Source of the DNA: Oscillatoria sp. FACHB-1407
GTDB taxonomy: Bacteria; Cyanobacteriota; Cyanobacteriia; Elainellales; Elainellaceae
DNA length: 64,000 nt
Assembly: GCF_014697545.1 (NCBI RefSeq)
Contig: NZ_JACJSA010000009.1
Location: forward strand, 1 to 64,000
Direction of reading: 5' to 3'
Part shown: piece by piece, positions 8,867-17,996 of the stretch
How the letters are laid out: every line of letters begins with the position of its first letter
How positions within the stretch are numbered: the first letter of the stretch is position 1
The notes under the pieces: model-generated
Told to the model about the DNA's origin: nothing
Database searches by the model: none
What the model saw: the letters and a program-made list of their open reading frames with translations, nothing else
Position numbers and translations under genes: made by a program

Positions 8867-10261
8867 TCACTCCCTCACACTCACAGTTTCTTTAGCCGTT
8901 GGCAGGCTATTGCGCAGGCGATCGCCATACAGGTTTAGTGCGTTGCCACCGAGGAGGAGTCCCAGATGGTCGCGATCGTAGTTGGCTTGTTCATCTACAT
9001 CACTAACGCAACCGTACAGGGTGCCATCCCAGTGACCGTAATCTGCGGAGAAGCAGGGGAGTCGCTTGCCGACATCGCCCATTGCGACTGGCATATAGCT
9101 GGGGGAGGGATCGTCGGACTCAAAGGAGACGAAGATCTGTCCTCGCTCAAAATACTCCAATGGGTCACGATGCTTCAGGTCATAGTGTTCGTACAGGCTG
9201 GCATCTTCGATCGCGTTGGAGTTGTGTTCCGTGTTCCACAGCAAGCCAAGCAGGTTACGCACCTGGCTCATCATGCCGACGCTGTCATGGATGCCGCGTT
9301 CCTGCATGGCGAGTTTGGCAATCTCCATCATGGAGGGGCGATAGACATTTTTGGGGTCAAAGTCACGAATTCGCTTTTCCCAATGCTCGTGGCAGGCGAG
9401 AGCCATATCGGGTAACCAGCCACAACCTCCCTCCAGGAAGCCGACTCGCAGCGTGGGGAATTTCTCAAATGCGCCATCAAAAATCATGCGCACCAGGGCA
9501 AGCTGTTGCTGATTGCGCAACACGAAGATATGGGTCATGACAAAGGTTTCGGTGTGGTCTGCCAGACCGCCCACCAGTTGAGAACCAACGTTGCCATGCA
9601 GACCGACCGCAATGTCAAGATCGACCGCGGTTTGCAGTAGCGGATGAAAATCTGGATGACTCAATGCTTTGCAGGTGCGAATCTCAGGGAAGGCTTGCGG
9701 TGCTTTGGGATGGGGAATCGGCAAGTGGGGAGCCGTCATCACGCCGATCATGCCTAACTCATTGACGCAGCGTTTCATCTCAGCGATCGCCGCATTCACA
9801 TCCTGCAAGGGAATCACGCCCACAGGTTTGAGCCGATCGCCATAGCCCCGACAATCCTCAGCGATGTAGTTGTTGTACGCCCGACAGAGTGCGATCGCCA
9901 GATCCTTGTCCACCAAGCAGGAGAAGGTTAGGTTAAACGTGCCATAAATCACTTGCACATCAATGCCCTGTTCATCCATCTGTTCAATCCGTACCCGATT
10001 AAACATCGCCCCCAGTGTGGTGTGGGGGTGCAGGTTACGAAACCCTCCTTTACCCAATCCCTCTGGCTGTGGAAACAAGCGAATCAAATCGTTTTGACCT
10101 GTGGCAGGGTTAAAGTCCATAATCTTGATTCTCTGGTCATTCAGGCGATCGACGGTTAACCCAATGCGATCGCGATATTCTGGTTCCAGATAATCCAACA
10201 TCACCAGCGGGTTTTCAAGTTTATGAGCATCTGCATCGATGACCAGCAAGCCTTGGTACAT
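8867..10261 (-). CDS. Amidohydrolase family (amidohydrolase 2-type TIM barrel) protein
   Basis: 464 residues from ATG 10261, which has AGGAG at a good distance (a GTG at 10267 would add two residues). The N-terminus VIDADAHKLENP carries the D-x-H metal-binding start of the amidohydrolase-2 fold; later HGNVGSQLVGG and FLEGGCGWLPD match metal-binding or active-site strands of this family. Members include decarboxylases (ACMSD-like) and other metal-dependent hydrolases acting on aromatic or carboxylated substrates. The substrate is not predictable here. It is divergent from the Asp/Asn hydroxylase gene, with a perfect 16-bp palindrome between them. Convergent heptameric repeats lie past its stop. 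Confidence 0.8.
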   Translation of the reverse strand: MYQGLLVIDADAHKLENPLVMLDYLEPEYRDRIGLTVDRLNDQRIKIMDFNPATGQNDLIRLFPQPEGLGKGGFRNLHPHTTLGAMFNRVRIEQMDEQGIDVQVIYGTFNLTFSCLVDKDLAIALCRAYNNYIAEDCRGYGDRLKPVGVIPLQDVNAAIAEMKRCVNELGMIGVMTAPHLPIPHPKAPQAFPEIRTCKALSHPDFHPLLQTAVDLDIAVGLHGNVGSQLVGGLADHTETFVMTHIFVLRNQQQLALVRMIFDGAFEKFPTLRVGFLEGGCGWLPDMALACHEHWEKRIRDFDPKNVYRPSMMEIAKLAMQERGIHDSVGMMSQVRNLLGLLWNTEHNSNAIEDASLYEHYDLKHRDPLEYFERGQIFVSFESDDPSPSYMPVAMGDVGKRLPCFSADYGHWDGTLYGCVSDVDEQANYDRDHLGLLLGGNALNLYGDRLRNSLPTAKETVSVRE

Positions 10262-10312
10262 GAACACTCCTCAGATAGATACATCAGGTAGACACAGATC
10301 AAGACTTCGCGT

Positions 10313-10328
10313 TAAAACAGCTGTTTTA
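10313..10328. promoter_or_regulatory. 16-bp perfect palindrome, candidate operator
   Basis: TAAAACAGCTGTTTTA lies in the 189-bp gap between the divergent amidohydrolase and hydroxylase genes, 52 bp before one start and 122 bp before the other. Its length and symmetry fit a dimeric repressor site. No regulator gene is adjacent. Confidence 0.45.
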
Positions 10329-10450
10329 TCGCAAGATTAGGCAAACAATATCACACCCGAATCGGGGATGTTTTGATCGCACCGGAAAGTCTTTAATATC
10401 AAGAAGAACAACGTCATAATGTTGTGTTTGAACTTTGGGTGAGGACGTGA

Positions 10451-11164
10451 ATGGGTAAGTTAATCAGTCAAGTTATTAAAACATTAGAGCGGCAGGTTCC
10501 TAAATACTCCAAAGTAGGGAACTCTGTCTTCTTCACAAACGACCAGTTTCCCTGGTCATACACCCTGGAAGCCAATTGGAAGGTGATTCGGGAAGAATTG
10601 GATGAGGTGATGGAGCATACCGATGCACTCCCCAATTTTCAGGACATCTCCCCTCGGCAACATAGAATCGCTAACGACAATCGCTGGAAAACATACTTTT
10701 TCTGGGCATTTGGATTCAAGTCAAAAGTGAACTGCGATCGCTGCCCCGAAACCACCAAATTGCTCAAAAAGATTCCAGGGTTGAAGGTCGCTTTCTTCTC
10801 AATTCTGGCTCCGGGCAAGCATATTCCCGAACACTACGGCAAACATAAAGGGCTGATTCGCTATCACCTCGGCTTAAAAGTGCCAGAACCCAGAGAAAAA
10901 TGCCGCATTCGCGTGGCAGACCAATACGCCCACTGGGAAGAGGGTAAGAGCTTGATTTTTGATGACACTTACATGCACGAAGTCTGGAACGACACGGATG
11001 GCTATCGAGCGGTATTGTTCCTCGATATTGCTCGACCGATGCGCTTTCCTATGAACCTGGCAAACGCGATCGCCTGTTCCATCCTGGCGTTATCTCCTGT
11101 TGTACAAGTCGCTCGCGGTAACCACGAAAGTTGGGAAAAACAGTTTGAGAAGATGATGCGATAG
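10451..11164 (+). CDS. Aspartyl/asparaginyl beta-hydroxylase family protein
   Basis: 237 residues. This family consists of Fe(II)/2-oxoglutarate-dependent oxygenases with a double-stranded beta-helix; the animal enzyme hydroxylates Asp/Asn in EGF domains, and bacterial ones modify small molecules or lipids. Visible core elements are LAPGKHIPEHYGKHKG and IRYHLGLKVP, an Arg/basic strand REKCRIRVADQ, and DDTYMHEVWNDTDGYR with the distal iron-ligand His and the 2-oxoglutarate-binding Arg/Val region, in the usual order. The N-terminal part (YSKVGNSVFFTNDQFPW) is typical of cyanobacterial members. A GAGG ribosome site precedes the ATG. It sits in front of vipp1 but 225 bp away. The target is unknown. 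Confidence 0.82.
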   Translation: MGKLISQVIKTLERQVPKYSKVGNSVFFTNDQFPWSYTLEANWKVIREELDEVMEHTDALPNFQDISPRQHRIANDNRWKTYFFWAFGFKSKVNCDRCPETTKLLKKIPGLKVAFFSILAPGKHIPEHYGKHKGLIRYHLGLKVPEPREKCRIRVADQYAHWEEGKSLIFDDTYMHEVWNDTDGYRAVLFLDIARPMRFPMNLANAIACSILALSPVVQVARGNHESWEKQFEKMMR

Positions 11165-11389
11165 GGGCAGACAGCGGGGAGAGAGGTCGAGGAGAGAATC
11201 GCTTGCCCTGACCCACTCAATGGTAGTTGCATCATGCGAGCCTATCCATGCTTTTCCCCTGTCTCCTTTCACTTGTATCTTTGATCCTTCATCTGTTATC
11301 TTTTCCTCCTGCTCTCTCCGTCTAAGGCTTTACTGCTCTATTGAGTTGCTGGTGTAGTATGAAACTAGAGCAGCTTCTGGAGTTTTGCT

Positions 11390-12148
11390 ATGGGATTATT
11401 GGATCGAATCGGTCGGTTGATTCGAGCAAACCTGAATAGTCTGGTGGGTCAAGCAGAAGACCCCGAAAAGATTTTGGAACAGACTGTTCTGGATATGCAG
11501 GATGATTTGATCAAGTTGCGCCAAGCCGTAGCCCAGGCGATCGCTACTCAAAAACGGACAGAACGCCAAGCCGCTCAAGCTGAAACCACGGCTCAAGAAT
11601 GGTATCGCCGCGCGCAACTGGCACTGCAAAAAGGGGAAGAAACCCTGGCACGCGAAGCATTGACTCGCCGCACCACCTACCAGCAAACGGCTGATACCCT
11701 CAAATCTCAGCTAGAGCAACAGAATGGCATTGTGGCGCAGATGAAGCAAAACATGACGAAGCTGGAAGGCAAACTGGCAGAGGCAAAAACCAAAAAAGAT
11801 ATGTACATTGCCCGTGCTCGTTCGGCGAAAGCCTCTGAAAAGCTGAACGAAATGATGGGGCGCGTCGGCACCAGTGGCGCAATGGCAGCTTTTGAACGGA
11901 TGGAAGAAAAGGTGTTGCAACTGGAAGCCCGCTCAGAGGCGATCGCTGAACTCAGCGCAGACACGGTGGAACAGAAGTTTGCTGCCCTGGAAAGCGGTGG
12001 TGATGTCGAGGCTGAATTGGCAGCGATGAAAGCACAACTGTCTGGCAGTTCGGCTCAAGGTAGTCTGCCTGCTGGTCGTCCTGCCAAATCCAATCCTGGC
12101 GTTGACGCTGAACTGGAGCAACTCCGCGCTCAACTGGAAGAGAAATAG
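11390..12148 (+). CDS. vipp1: Vipp1/IM30 (PspA family) membrane-remodelling protein
   Basis: 252 residues, almost entirely helical and Gln/Ala/Glu-rich. It starts with the amphipathic membrane-binding helix MGLLDRIGRLIRANLNSLVG, followed by EDPEKILEQTVLDMQDDL and the long coiled-coil hairpin of the PspA/ESCRT-III superfamily. A C-terminal extension (about 215-252, ending DAELEQLRAQLEEK) beyond the PspA core marks it as Vipp1 rather than PspA. Vipp1 forms rings and rods on the inner face of thylakoid and plasma membranes and is needed for thylakoid formation and repair. A GGAG lies before the ATG. It is monocistronic; its 3' side is filled with dispersed repeats. Confidence 0.92.
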   Translation: MGLLDRIGRLIRANLNSLVGQAEDPEKILEQTVLDMQDDLIKLRQAVAQAIATQKRTERQAAQAETTAQEWYRRAQLALQKGEETLAREALTRRTTYQQTADTLKSQLEQQNGIVAQMKQNMTKLEGKLAEAKTKKDMYIARARSAKASEKLNEMMGRVGTSGAMAAFERMEEKVLQLEARSEAIAELSADTVEQKFAALESGGDVEAELAAMKAQLSGSSAQGSLPAGRPAKSNPGVDAELEQLRAQLEEK

Positions 12149-12164
12149 TTTTCCAGTAGCCTAA

Positions 12165-12212
12165 ATTTAACCCGAGTTCGGGATCAGGATCTTAGCAGTT
12201 AAAACCGCAGCT
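12165..12212 (-). repeat. Partial copy of MITE-like repeat A
   Basis: The stretch beginning GAGTTCGGGATCAGGATCTT and containing GTTAAAACCGCAGCTATAG matches one end of repeat A found intact at 12288, 37609 and 63045. It is diverged and truncated, lying head-to-tail with the fuller copy. Confidence 0.6.
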
Positions 12213-12287
12213 ATAGCTATATTCACACTGTGTAGGACAAGGAGCTTAAGCCCCTTGTTCATATGGGTCTTGAATTGTCCTAACAAT

Positions 12288-12440
12288 ACGTGAATTCGGG
12301 ATAAGGATTTCGGCGGTTAAAACCGCCGCTATCGGAGCAAAACCGACTTGCGTCAGTTCGTCAAACCTTGATTTTCCGTAGTCCGCATCGGCGGACTACG
12401 CTCTAGTAGCCGCGAATTCATTCGCTGGGTTCTTAAACTG
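12288..12440 (-). repeat. MITE-like repeat A, copy 1 (inverted orientation)
   Basis: About 153 bp. The reverse complement lines up with copies at 31938, 37609 and 63045 through GCGAATGAATTCGCGGCTAC, a CGGACTACG/GACTCCGG hairpin segment, the palindrome GGCGGTTAAAACCGCC and the end GGGATAAGG...GAATTCACGT. Its outer edge overlaps the stop codon of the small minus-strand ORF at 12433. In this copy the terminal segment next to the ORF is shortened. Confidence 0.8.
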
Positions 12441-12639
12441 CAACCTCATACTTTTCAAAGGGGCGCAACCCACGACCCGTATCAAAAATATGCGTGTCTG
12501 ACAAACCAATGCCGTAATGCCAGAACGGATCCAGCGGATTTTGCCAGTTGAGTAGCCGCCCGTAGCGTCTACTGGATGGATCAGTAAGGCGATCGATCGC
12601 TTTTAGAGACTGCTCAATTTGATTGAGAGATAACGGCAT
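12433..12639 (-). CDS. Small hypothetical protein, possibly truncated by repeat A
   Basis: 68 residues starting 33 bp downstream of the mtnA stop and on the same strand, so it could be co-transcribed with mtnA. The sequence is protein-like (MPLSLNQIEQSLKAIDRL, then NPLDPFWHYGIGLSDTHIFD). The HYGIGLSDTHIFD stretch recalls the start of NlpC/LRAT-like (NC) domains, in which a His begins the active site, but the rest of such a domain is missing. The stop codon (TAA in GTTTAA) lies at the edge of a dispersed repeat, which suggests that the repeat truncated a longer gene. The function is unknown; it may be a pseudogene fragment. Confidence 0.5.
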   Translation of the reverse strand: MPLSLNQIEQSLKAIDRLTDPSSRRYGRLLNWQNPLDPFWHYGIGLSDTHIFDTGRGLRPFEKYEVAV

Positions 12640-12672
12640 ATAGACCTTGCAGTTGCCATTAAACAGTTCTGT

Positions 12673-13731
12673 TTAAACGGCTTGCTTCTCCCGGAAGTTG
12701 ACCAGTTCTCCAGGTTTTACAACACCGTGTTCCGTGATGATGCCTGTAATCAACTCCGCTGGGGTAACATCAAATGCCGGATTGTAAAACTCCACCTCTG
12801 GCGGGCAGATGCGGGTATCGCCAATCTGATAAACCTCAACCGGATCGCGTTCCTCAATGGGAATCTGACTACCGTCGCTTAAGTTAAAATCGATCGTTGA
12901 TAAAGGAGCCGCGACAAAGAACGGAACGTTGTGTGCCTTGGCGACGAGTGCGAGGCTATAAGTACCGATCTTGTTCGCCGTATCGCCATTAGCCGCAATG
13001 CGATCGGCTCCGACCACAACCACATCCACCATCTTGCGCTGCATACAGTGGGCTGCCATGCTGTCTGTTAGCAGGGTAACGGGAATGCCCTCCTGCACAC
13101 ACTCCCATGCCGTGAGCTTTGCTCCCTGTAAGCGAGGACGGGTTTCATCGGCATAGACTCGTTCTAGCCGACCCTCCCGCCATGCCGATCGCACCACTCC
13201 CAACGCCGTGCCATAGCCTGCTGTAGCCAATGCTCCTGCATTACAGTGGGTCAAGATTCGCAATTGCTGTGGTTCCGGAGGTAACGCCAGCAAACCGTGA
13301 TCACCGATCGCCTGACAGGTTTGCAAATCTTCGGTGTTAATCAGTTGTGCCGTCTTCAGCAGCACTTCCTGCAAATATTCCACAGGGCCAATGGTTTGCT
13401 TGGCTGTCCGCACCATCCGGTCGATCGCCCAGAACAAATTGACCGCCGTTGGACGAGTTGCCTTGAGCCGCTTGGCAACCGCTTCTAGCTCTACCAAAAA
13501 CTGGTCGCGATCGCGTGTCTCAATCTCCCGTGCCCCCAAATACATCCCATAGGCAGCAGCAACTCCGATCGCCGGTGCTCCCCGAACGATCATTGTCTTA
13601 ATTGCCTCTGCCATATCATCAGAGCGACTAATTTGAACAAGGTCATACTCTTCTGGCAGGCGAGTCTGATCAATCAGCAAGACGTGATCTTCGTACCAAA
13701 CAACGGGGTAGACCTGGTTTGTAAAAGTCAT
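12673..13731 (-). CDS. mtnA: S-methyl-5-thioribose-1-phosphate isomerase
   Basis: 352 residues, the normal MtnA length. MtnA converts 5-methylthioribose-1-phosphate to 5-methylthioribulose-1-phosphate in the methionine salvage pathway. Family marks are visible: [17 protein letters not shown] near the N-terminus, [18 protein letters not shown] with the catalytic-region Cys, [39 protein letters not shown] with the catalytic Asp, and PVEVYQIGD. It is related to eIF2B-like subunits, but these motifs are MtnA-specific. The dxs gene lies upstream on the same strand, separated by 268 bp with strong hairpins, so it is probably transcribed separately. No other salvage gene (mtnB, C, D) is in the window. 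Confidence 0.93.
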   Translation of the reverse strand: MTFTNQVYPVVWYEDHVLLIDQTRLPEEYDLVQISRSDDMAEAIKTMIVRGAPAIGVAAAYGMYLGAREIETRDRDQFLVELEAVAKRLKATRPTAVNLFWAIDRMVRTAKQTIGPVEYLQEVLLKTAQLINTEDLQTCQAIGDHGLLALPPEPQQLRILTHCNAGALATAGYGTALGVVRSAWREGRLERVYADETRPRLQGAKLTAWECVQEGIPVTLLTDSMAAHCMQRKMVDVVVVGADRIAANGDTANKIGTYSLALVAKAHNVPFFVAAPLSTIDFNLSDGSQIPIEERDPVEVYQIGDTRICPPEVEFYNPAFDVTPAELITGIITEHGVVKPGELVNFREKQAV

Positions 13732-13852
13732 AGGTCAGCGGGAATGAGTGACGATGCTTCTGTTATAGCTGAGATCCCTGGCAATGCCAGTTGGCAACAC
13801 AACTTAACATGGGGTTGAATATACCATTCAACCTGCATTTATGCTTGCTTGG

Positions 13853-13882
13853 AATCTCCGGCTTCTGAAGAAGCCGGAGATT
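13853..13882. terminator. 13-bp perfect hairpin between dxs and mtnA
   Basis: AATCTCCGGCTTC, loop TGAA, GAAGCCGGAGATT. It is very stable and lies downstream of dxs. There is no clean U-tract on either strand, so it may be a processing or terminating structure or a dispersed repeat rather than a classical terminator. Confidence 0.5.
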
Positions 13883-13918
13883 TGGTATGACTACTAGTAC
13901 AGCAAACTGAAAGTTTTG

Positions 13919-13972
13919 ATGGGGGTGAAGGGGTTCTACCCCTTCTTGGGGGCGAAGCCCCCAAACCCCCCT
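13919..13972. repeat. G/C-rich double-hairpin repeat (repeat F relative)
   Basis: GAAGGGGTTCTACCCCTTC followed by TGGGGGCGAAGCCCCCA forms two adjacent hairpins. The arrangement is like the longer repeat F copies at 34469 and 53141 but with diverged arms. Confidence 0.6.
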
Positions 13973-13999
13973 TATGTTGCAAAACTTGTGTTTGCAACA

Positions 14000-15913
14000 C
14001 TAGTCACTTACAGCGACTGCTTGAGGTTGGGGGTTAAATTGCTTCAGCAATCGCTCTGCAATTTGAGGACCCGTTAACCCCAATGCCTTCATTGATTCAT
14101 CCGGCTTAGCATGATCCACGAGAATGTCAGGCACACCAATCCGAGTGACGGAGGCTGCAATGCCAGCATCAAGAATTGCCTCAGCGACTCCAGAGCCAAA
14201 GCCACCCATGACACAGCCTTCTTCTAGCGTGACCACCCGTCCGATTTGTCGAGCGAGAGGCAAGATCAGTTCGGTGTCGAGGGGTTTGGCAAAACGGGCA
14301 TTAATCACGGTTGCCTCAATGCCATGTTCGCTGAGAATTTCAGCGGCTTGCATCGCAGGATGAACCATTGTGCCATAGCCCATCATCAGCAGGTCATCGC
14401 CTTGCCGTAAAATCTCTGCCTTCCCAATGGGCAACGGTTCCCAACCTTCCTCCATGAGGGGAACGCCTTGACCGTTGCCGCGTGGGTAACGGAGGGCGAT
14501 CGCCCCATCGGTGTAATTGATACCCGTGACGATCATGCGTTGGAGTTCTGCTTCGTCTTTAGGAGCCATCAACACCATGTTGGGGATGCACCGCAGATAG
14601 GCAATGTCATACATGCCTTGATGGGTGGGACCGTCGGCTCCAACAATACCCGCGCGATCGAGGCAGAAGAACACGGGCAACTTTTGAATGCAGACATCGT
14701 GAATAATCTGGTCGTACGCCCGTTGCAGGAAGGTGGAATAAATTGCCACGACCGGACGCATCCCTTCACACGCTAAACCTGCTGCCAACGTCACAGCATG
14801 TTGCTCGGCAATGCCCACATCAATATATTGCTTGGGCAATTTGGCTTGCAATTTATCCAGCCCTGTTCCCGTTGCCATCGCAGCGGTAATGCCGACAATT
14901 TTGGGATTGTTTTCTGCCAATTTGACCAGCGTATGGGCAAACACTTTAGCGTAATCGGGTGGCTTGGGCTTGCTGGCTGGAATTGCCTTGCCAGTAGCTA
15001 AGTTAAAGGGTGATTGAGCATGATAGCCGACCTGATCTTGTTCAGCGATCGCATATCCCTTACCTTTCGTGGTCGCCACATGGACCAACACCGGACCGTG
15101 ATGCTGGTGTGCCTGCTGGAAGGTGGCAATCAGTTCCTCCAGATTGTGACCATCAACGGGACCCATGTAGGTAAAGCCCAATTCCTCGAACACAGCCCCG
15201 ACTTTGGGAACCGCCAACCGCTTCATCCCTTCTTTGATCCGGCTCAATTCGGGGGACAGGGAATCACCCACAAACGGCAGGTGCTTAAACTGCTCCTCTA
15301 GATTGTCGGTGAGGAACTGCATTGGGGGACTCAGCCGCATTTTGTTGAGATAGCGAGGAATCGCTCCAACGTTGGGAGAGATAGACATCTCGTTATCGTT
15401 CAAAACGACCAGCAAATTAGTCTTTGGCAAATGTCCAGCATGGTTGATGGCCTCCAGAGCCATACCCCCCGTTAGAGCACCATCGCCAATCACAGCAACC
15501 ACTTTGAAGCGATCGCCCTGTAAATCGCGTGCCAGTGCCATGCCCAATGCCGCAGAGATGCTAGTGGAGGCGTGCCCTGCTCCGAAGTGGTCAAACTTGC
15601 TTTCGCATCGCTTGAGATATCCGGCAACACCATCTTTTTGGCGCAGTGTATGAAATTGGTTGTATCGTCCAGTAATGAGCTTGTGAGGATACGCCTGATG
15701 CCCCACATCCCAAATCACTTTGTCACGATCTAAATCAAGTGTTTGATACAATCCCAACGTGAGTTCTACCACACCTAAGCCCGGACCTAAATGCCCACCA
15801 CTAGCGGCAACTGTCTCCAGATGTTTCTCGCGAATTTGGCGGGCAATTTGCTTAAGCTGATGAATTGATAGACCGTGTAATTGATTGGGATGTGTGACTT
15901 CACTCAAATGCAT
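14000..15913 (-). CDS. dxs: 1-deoxy-D-xylulose-5-phosphate synthase
   Basis: 637 residues, as usual for Dxs. The enzyme condenses pyruvate and glyceraldehyde-3-phosphate using thiamine diphosphate, the first step of the MEP isoprenoid pathway that feeds carotenoids, phytol and quinones. Seen in order: [34 protein letters not shown]; the ThDP-binding motif [18 protein letters not shown]...NDNEMSIS; the transketolase-type pyrimidine domain with [17 protein letters not shown] (catalytic Glu) and [15 protein letters not shown]; and a C-terminal transketolase domain with RYPRGNG and [15 protein letters not shown]. It is complete and looks catalytically intact. Thematically it links to cruP and the photosynthesis genes nearby. 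Upstream is a 540-bp gap shared with the divergent pilT. Confidence 0.95.
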   Translation of the reverse strand: MHLSEVTHPNQLHGLSIHQLKQIARQIREKHLETVAASGGHLGPGLGVVELTLGLYQTLDLDRDKVIWDVGHQAYPHKLITGRYNQFHTLRQKDGVAGYLKRCESKFDHFGAGHASTSISAALGMALARDLQGDRFKVVAVIGDGALTGGMALEAINHAGHLPKTNLLVVLNDNEMSISPNVGAIPRYLNKMRLSPPMQFLTDNLEEQFKHLPFVGDSLSPELSRIKEGMKRLAVPKVGAVFEELGFTYMGPVDGHNLEELIATFQQAHQHHGPVLVHVATTKGKGYAIAEQDQVGYHAQSPFNLATGKAIPASKPKPPDYAKVFAHTLVKLAENNPKIVGITAAMATGTGLDKLQAKLPKQYIDVGIAEQHAVTLAAGLACEGMRPVVAIYSTFLQRAYDQIIHDVCIQKLPVFFCLDRAGIVGADGPTHQGMYDIAYLRCIPNMVLMAPKDEAELQRMIVTGINYTDGAIALRYPRGNGQGVPLMEEGWEPLPIGKAEILRQGDDLLMMGYGTMVHPAMQAAEILSEHGIEATVINARFAKPLDTELILPLARQIGRVVTLEEGCVMGGFGSGVAEAILDAGIAASVTRIGVPDILVDHAKPDESMKALGLTGPQIAERLLKQFNPQPQAVAVSD

Positions 15914-16453
15914 AGGAAGAAATACCTTTCGAGTGGTTAACCTGGGATCTCGTAGTCTTCTCTCACTCTAATGGAATTCGGGGATCAGATTTGTCGCTTT
16001 CTCAACTCAAAGTAGAAAAACTTCACCCAAATGTATCAAATTATTGCGTTTAAGCCTGCTCTACTGGCGCGCCATCAGCTCTGACACAGGAGGTAGGATT
16101 GCCAACCATCGTCAACCCTGGTTGAGCTGGCGTAAAGCGATCGCCCCCGCTTGAGGAGACAGCTTGCAAAACCCTCCCGGTTTTCCTGCAATCAGCCACA
16201 GCCCATAAAATCAAGGGTGCGATTGATAACGATATTTGCATAGCTGGGCACCTTAAAAAGAAGTGAAACTCAGGAGTCAGGTGAAGCTTTTCCAAAAAAG
16301 TAGATATAAGTAGAGAAACGTTATATGCTGCTTATTTGCATTTTTTGTAATTCCAGGCAGAATAGCAGCATAAACATTGCATCACCTTTGAATTGAATCA
16401 CCTTCTCTTGAAGCTATCACTTGTAGCAAAACCCTTTCATTGAGAATTGGTCT
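15914..16453. other. Intergenic region between divergent dxs and pilT
   Basis: 540 bp. An 81-codon minus-strand frame at 16050-16295 has no protein-family look and is not called. No riboswitch or RNA gene could be recognised. The region should contain the promoters of both dxs and pilT. Confidence 0.5.
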
Positions 16454-17794
16454 ATGACAGACGCACAACGACCGCTTACACCCCCTCCAGCTCCCCGTAC
16501 TCCCCCTCCGCCTCCTCCAGCTCGGCCGGGGTCTGCGGCTGCCTCTGTCGGCTCAACCCAAATGATGCCACCGCAAACAGTTGCAGCACCCCCCTCAACC
16601 AGCGCAGGGGCAAACCCCACCATGCCTGCCGCTGCACCTAAAATGCCGCCTGCCGCACCCCCTCCCCCTGCTGGGCACCGCCCTGCTGCACCGCCACCGA
16701 TGCAGAGCACCAGCCGCAACAAGCCAAGCCCAGGGCATCCAACGATGGAGCAACTGATCAAGGAGGCTTATGACAAGGGTTTCTCTGACGTTCACGTTGG
16801 GGTTGGCGAGGTGCCTCGTTTCCGAAATCGCGGTGAGATCGACATTACAGAATATCCTGTCACAGACCAGTCAACTTTTTTTAGTTGGTTGGAGGAATTG
16901 TTGCAGGATGATGAGATCAAACGATTTAAGGAACATTTAGATTTTGACGGTGCGGCTCAGTATGACTTCGCACGGGTGCGGATCAACATCTTTGACACCA
17001 TGCGAGGACCAGCCATGGTGCTCCGTTTGATTCCCGTTAAGATCTTGACGATGGAGCAGTTAAACCTGCCACCTGTTTTCAAAGATATTTGTCACTATCA
17101 CAAGGGTTTGATTCTGGTGACGGGTCCAACGGGTTCCGGTAAGTCCACCACGATGGCAGCCATGATTGACTACATCAACAAGGAGATGCCGAAGAACATC
17201 ATCACCATCGAAGACCCCATCGAATTTGTTCACAAGAGCCAAAAATCGTTGATCAAACAGCGGGAAGTGGGAATGCACACCCTGAAATTTGACAACGCAT
17301 TGAAGGCATCTTTGCGGGAAGACCCGGATATCATTCTGGTGGGTGAAATGCGGGACCAGGAAACGGTGAACACTGCCCTGAAAGCCGCTCAAACCGGGCA
17401 CCTTGTGATGGGAACGCTGCACACTAACAGTGCGGTTAAAACCATTGAGCGTATTCTCAACCTGTATCCACCTGACCAACAGGCACCGATGCGGGTGGCG
17501 ATCGCTGAATCCTTAGTCGCGGTGATTGCTCAAGGTTTGTGTCGGACGACCGATGGTAAACGGGCAGCCTTCCATGACATCATGATCAACACGGATGCGA
17601 TTCGGGACTATATCCGTAAAGGTGAGATCGACGAGATTGAAGCTATCATTCCTCGATGCACCTTTGATGGGATGTGTACGATGAACCAGTCTCTTTACAA
17701 GCTCTATGAGGCAGGACGCATTACGGAAGAGACGGCTCTAGAGATGTCGCCTAAACCGAATGAAATGGCTCAAATTCTCAGAGGTCGTGTTTAA
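16454..17794 (+). CDS. pilT: Type IV pilus retraction ATPase PilT, with Pro-rich N-terminal extension
   Basis: 446 residues. The first ~95 are extremely Pro/Ala-rich (PPPAPRTPPPPPPARPGSAA, MPPAAPPPPAG), followed by a PilT domain of normal length. The ATPase core shows the Walker A motif GPTGSGKSTTMAAM, the Asp box ITIEDPIEFVH, Walker B-type DPDIILVGEMRDQETV and the His box GHLVMGTLHTNSA. PilT hexamers at the base of the type IV pilus disassemble pilin and drive twitching or phototactic motility. Cyanobacteria usually carry two PilT proteins; the longer N-terminus suggests the PilT2-like one rather than the primary retraction motor. The ATP-binding residues all look intact. A KaiB-domain gene follows 202 bp downstream on the same strand. 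Confidence 0.93.
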   Translation: MTDAQRPLTPPPAPRTPPPPPPARPGSAAASVGSTQMMPPQTVAAPPSTSAGANPTMPAAAPKMPPAAPPPPAGHRPAAPPPMQSTSRNKPSPGHPTMEQLIKEAYDKGFSDVHVGVGEVPRFRNRGEIDITEYPVTDQSTFFSWLEELLQDDEIKRFKEHLDFDGAAQYDFARVRINIFDTMRGPAMVLRLIPVKILTMEQLNLPPVFKDICHYHKGLILVTGPTGSGKSTTMAAMIDYINKEMPKNIITIEDPIEFVHKSQKSLIKQREVGMHTLKFDNALKASLREDPDIILVGEMRDQETVNTALKAAQTGHLVMGTLHTNSAVKTIERILNLYPPDQQAPMRVAIAESLVAVIAQGLCRTTDGKRAAFHDIMINTDAIRDYIRKGEIDEIEAIIPRCTFDGMCTMNQSLYKLYEAGRITEETALEMSPKPNEMAQILRGRV

Positions 17795-17859
17795 TTAGGT
17801 TAAACAATAGCCAGGAAGTCGGAGTTCTTAGGACTTTAGATTGAGTAAGTCCACAAATC

Positions 17860-17928
17860 GTATGGACGGGTTTAGCAGATCCATTTGCACTCTGCAACGG
17901 ATTGGATGGCAAAACCCGCCCCTGCCAA
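17860..17928. repeat. Dispersed inverted repeat E, copy 1
   Basis: ACGGGTTTAGCAGA ... CAAAACCCGCCCCTGCC, an imperfect inverted repeat flanking about 30 bp, in the pilT-kaiB-like gap. A similar element with arms GTAGGGGCGGGTTT and AAACCCGCCCCTAC is at 31720-31785. Confidence 0.6.
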
Positions 17929-17996
17929 AGCTCGAACTTATTTAATTTCCATTCCTTAAGGAATTCCGACTCCTCTAACCTCGATTAACAACTTTT

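Noticed and set aside
16050-16295. 81-codon minus-strand frame between dxs and pilT
   Set aside because: Composition and pattern do not look like a protein; there is no ribosome site and no recognisable family.
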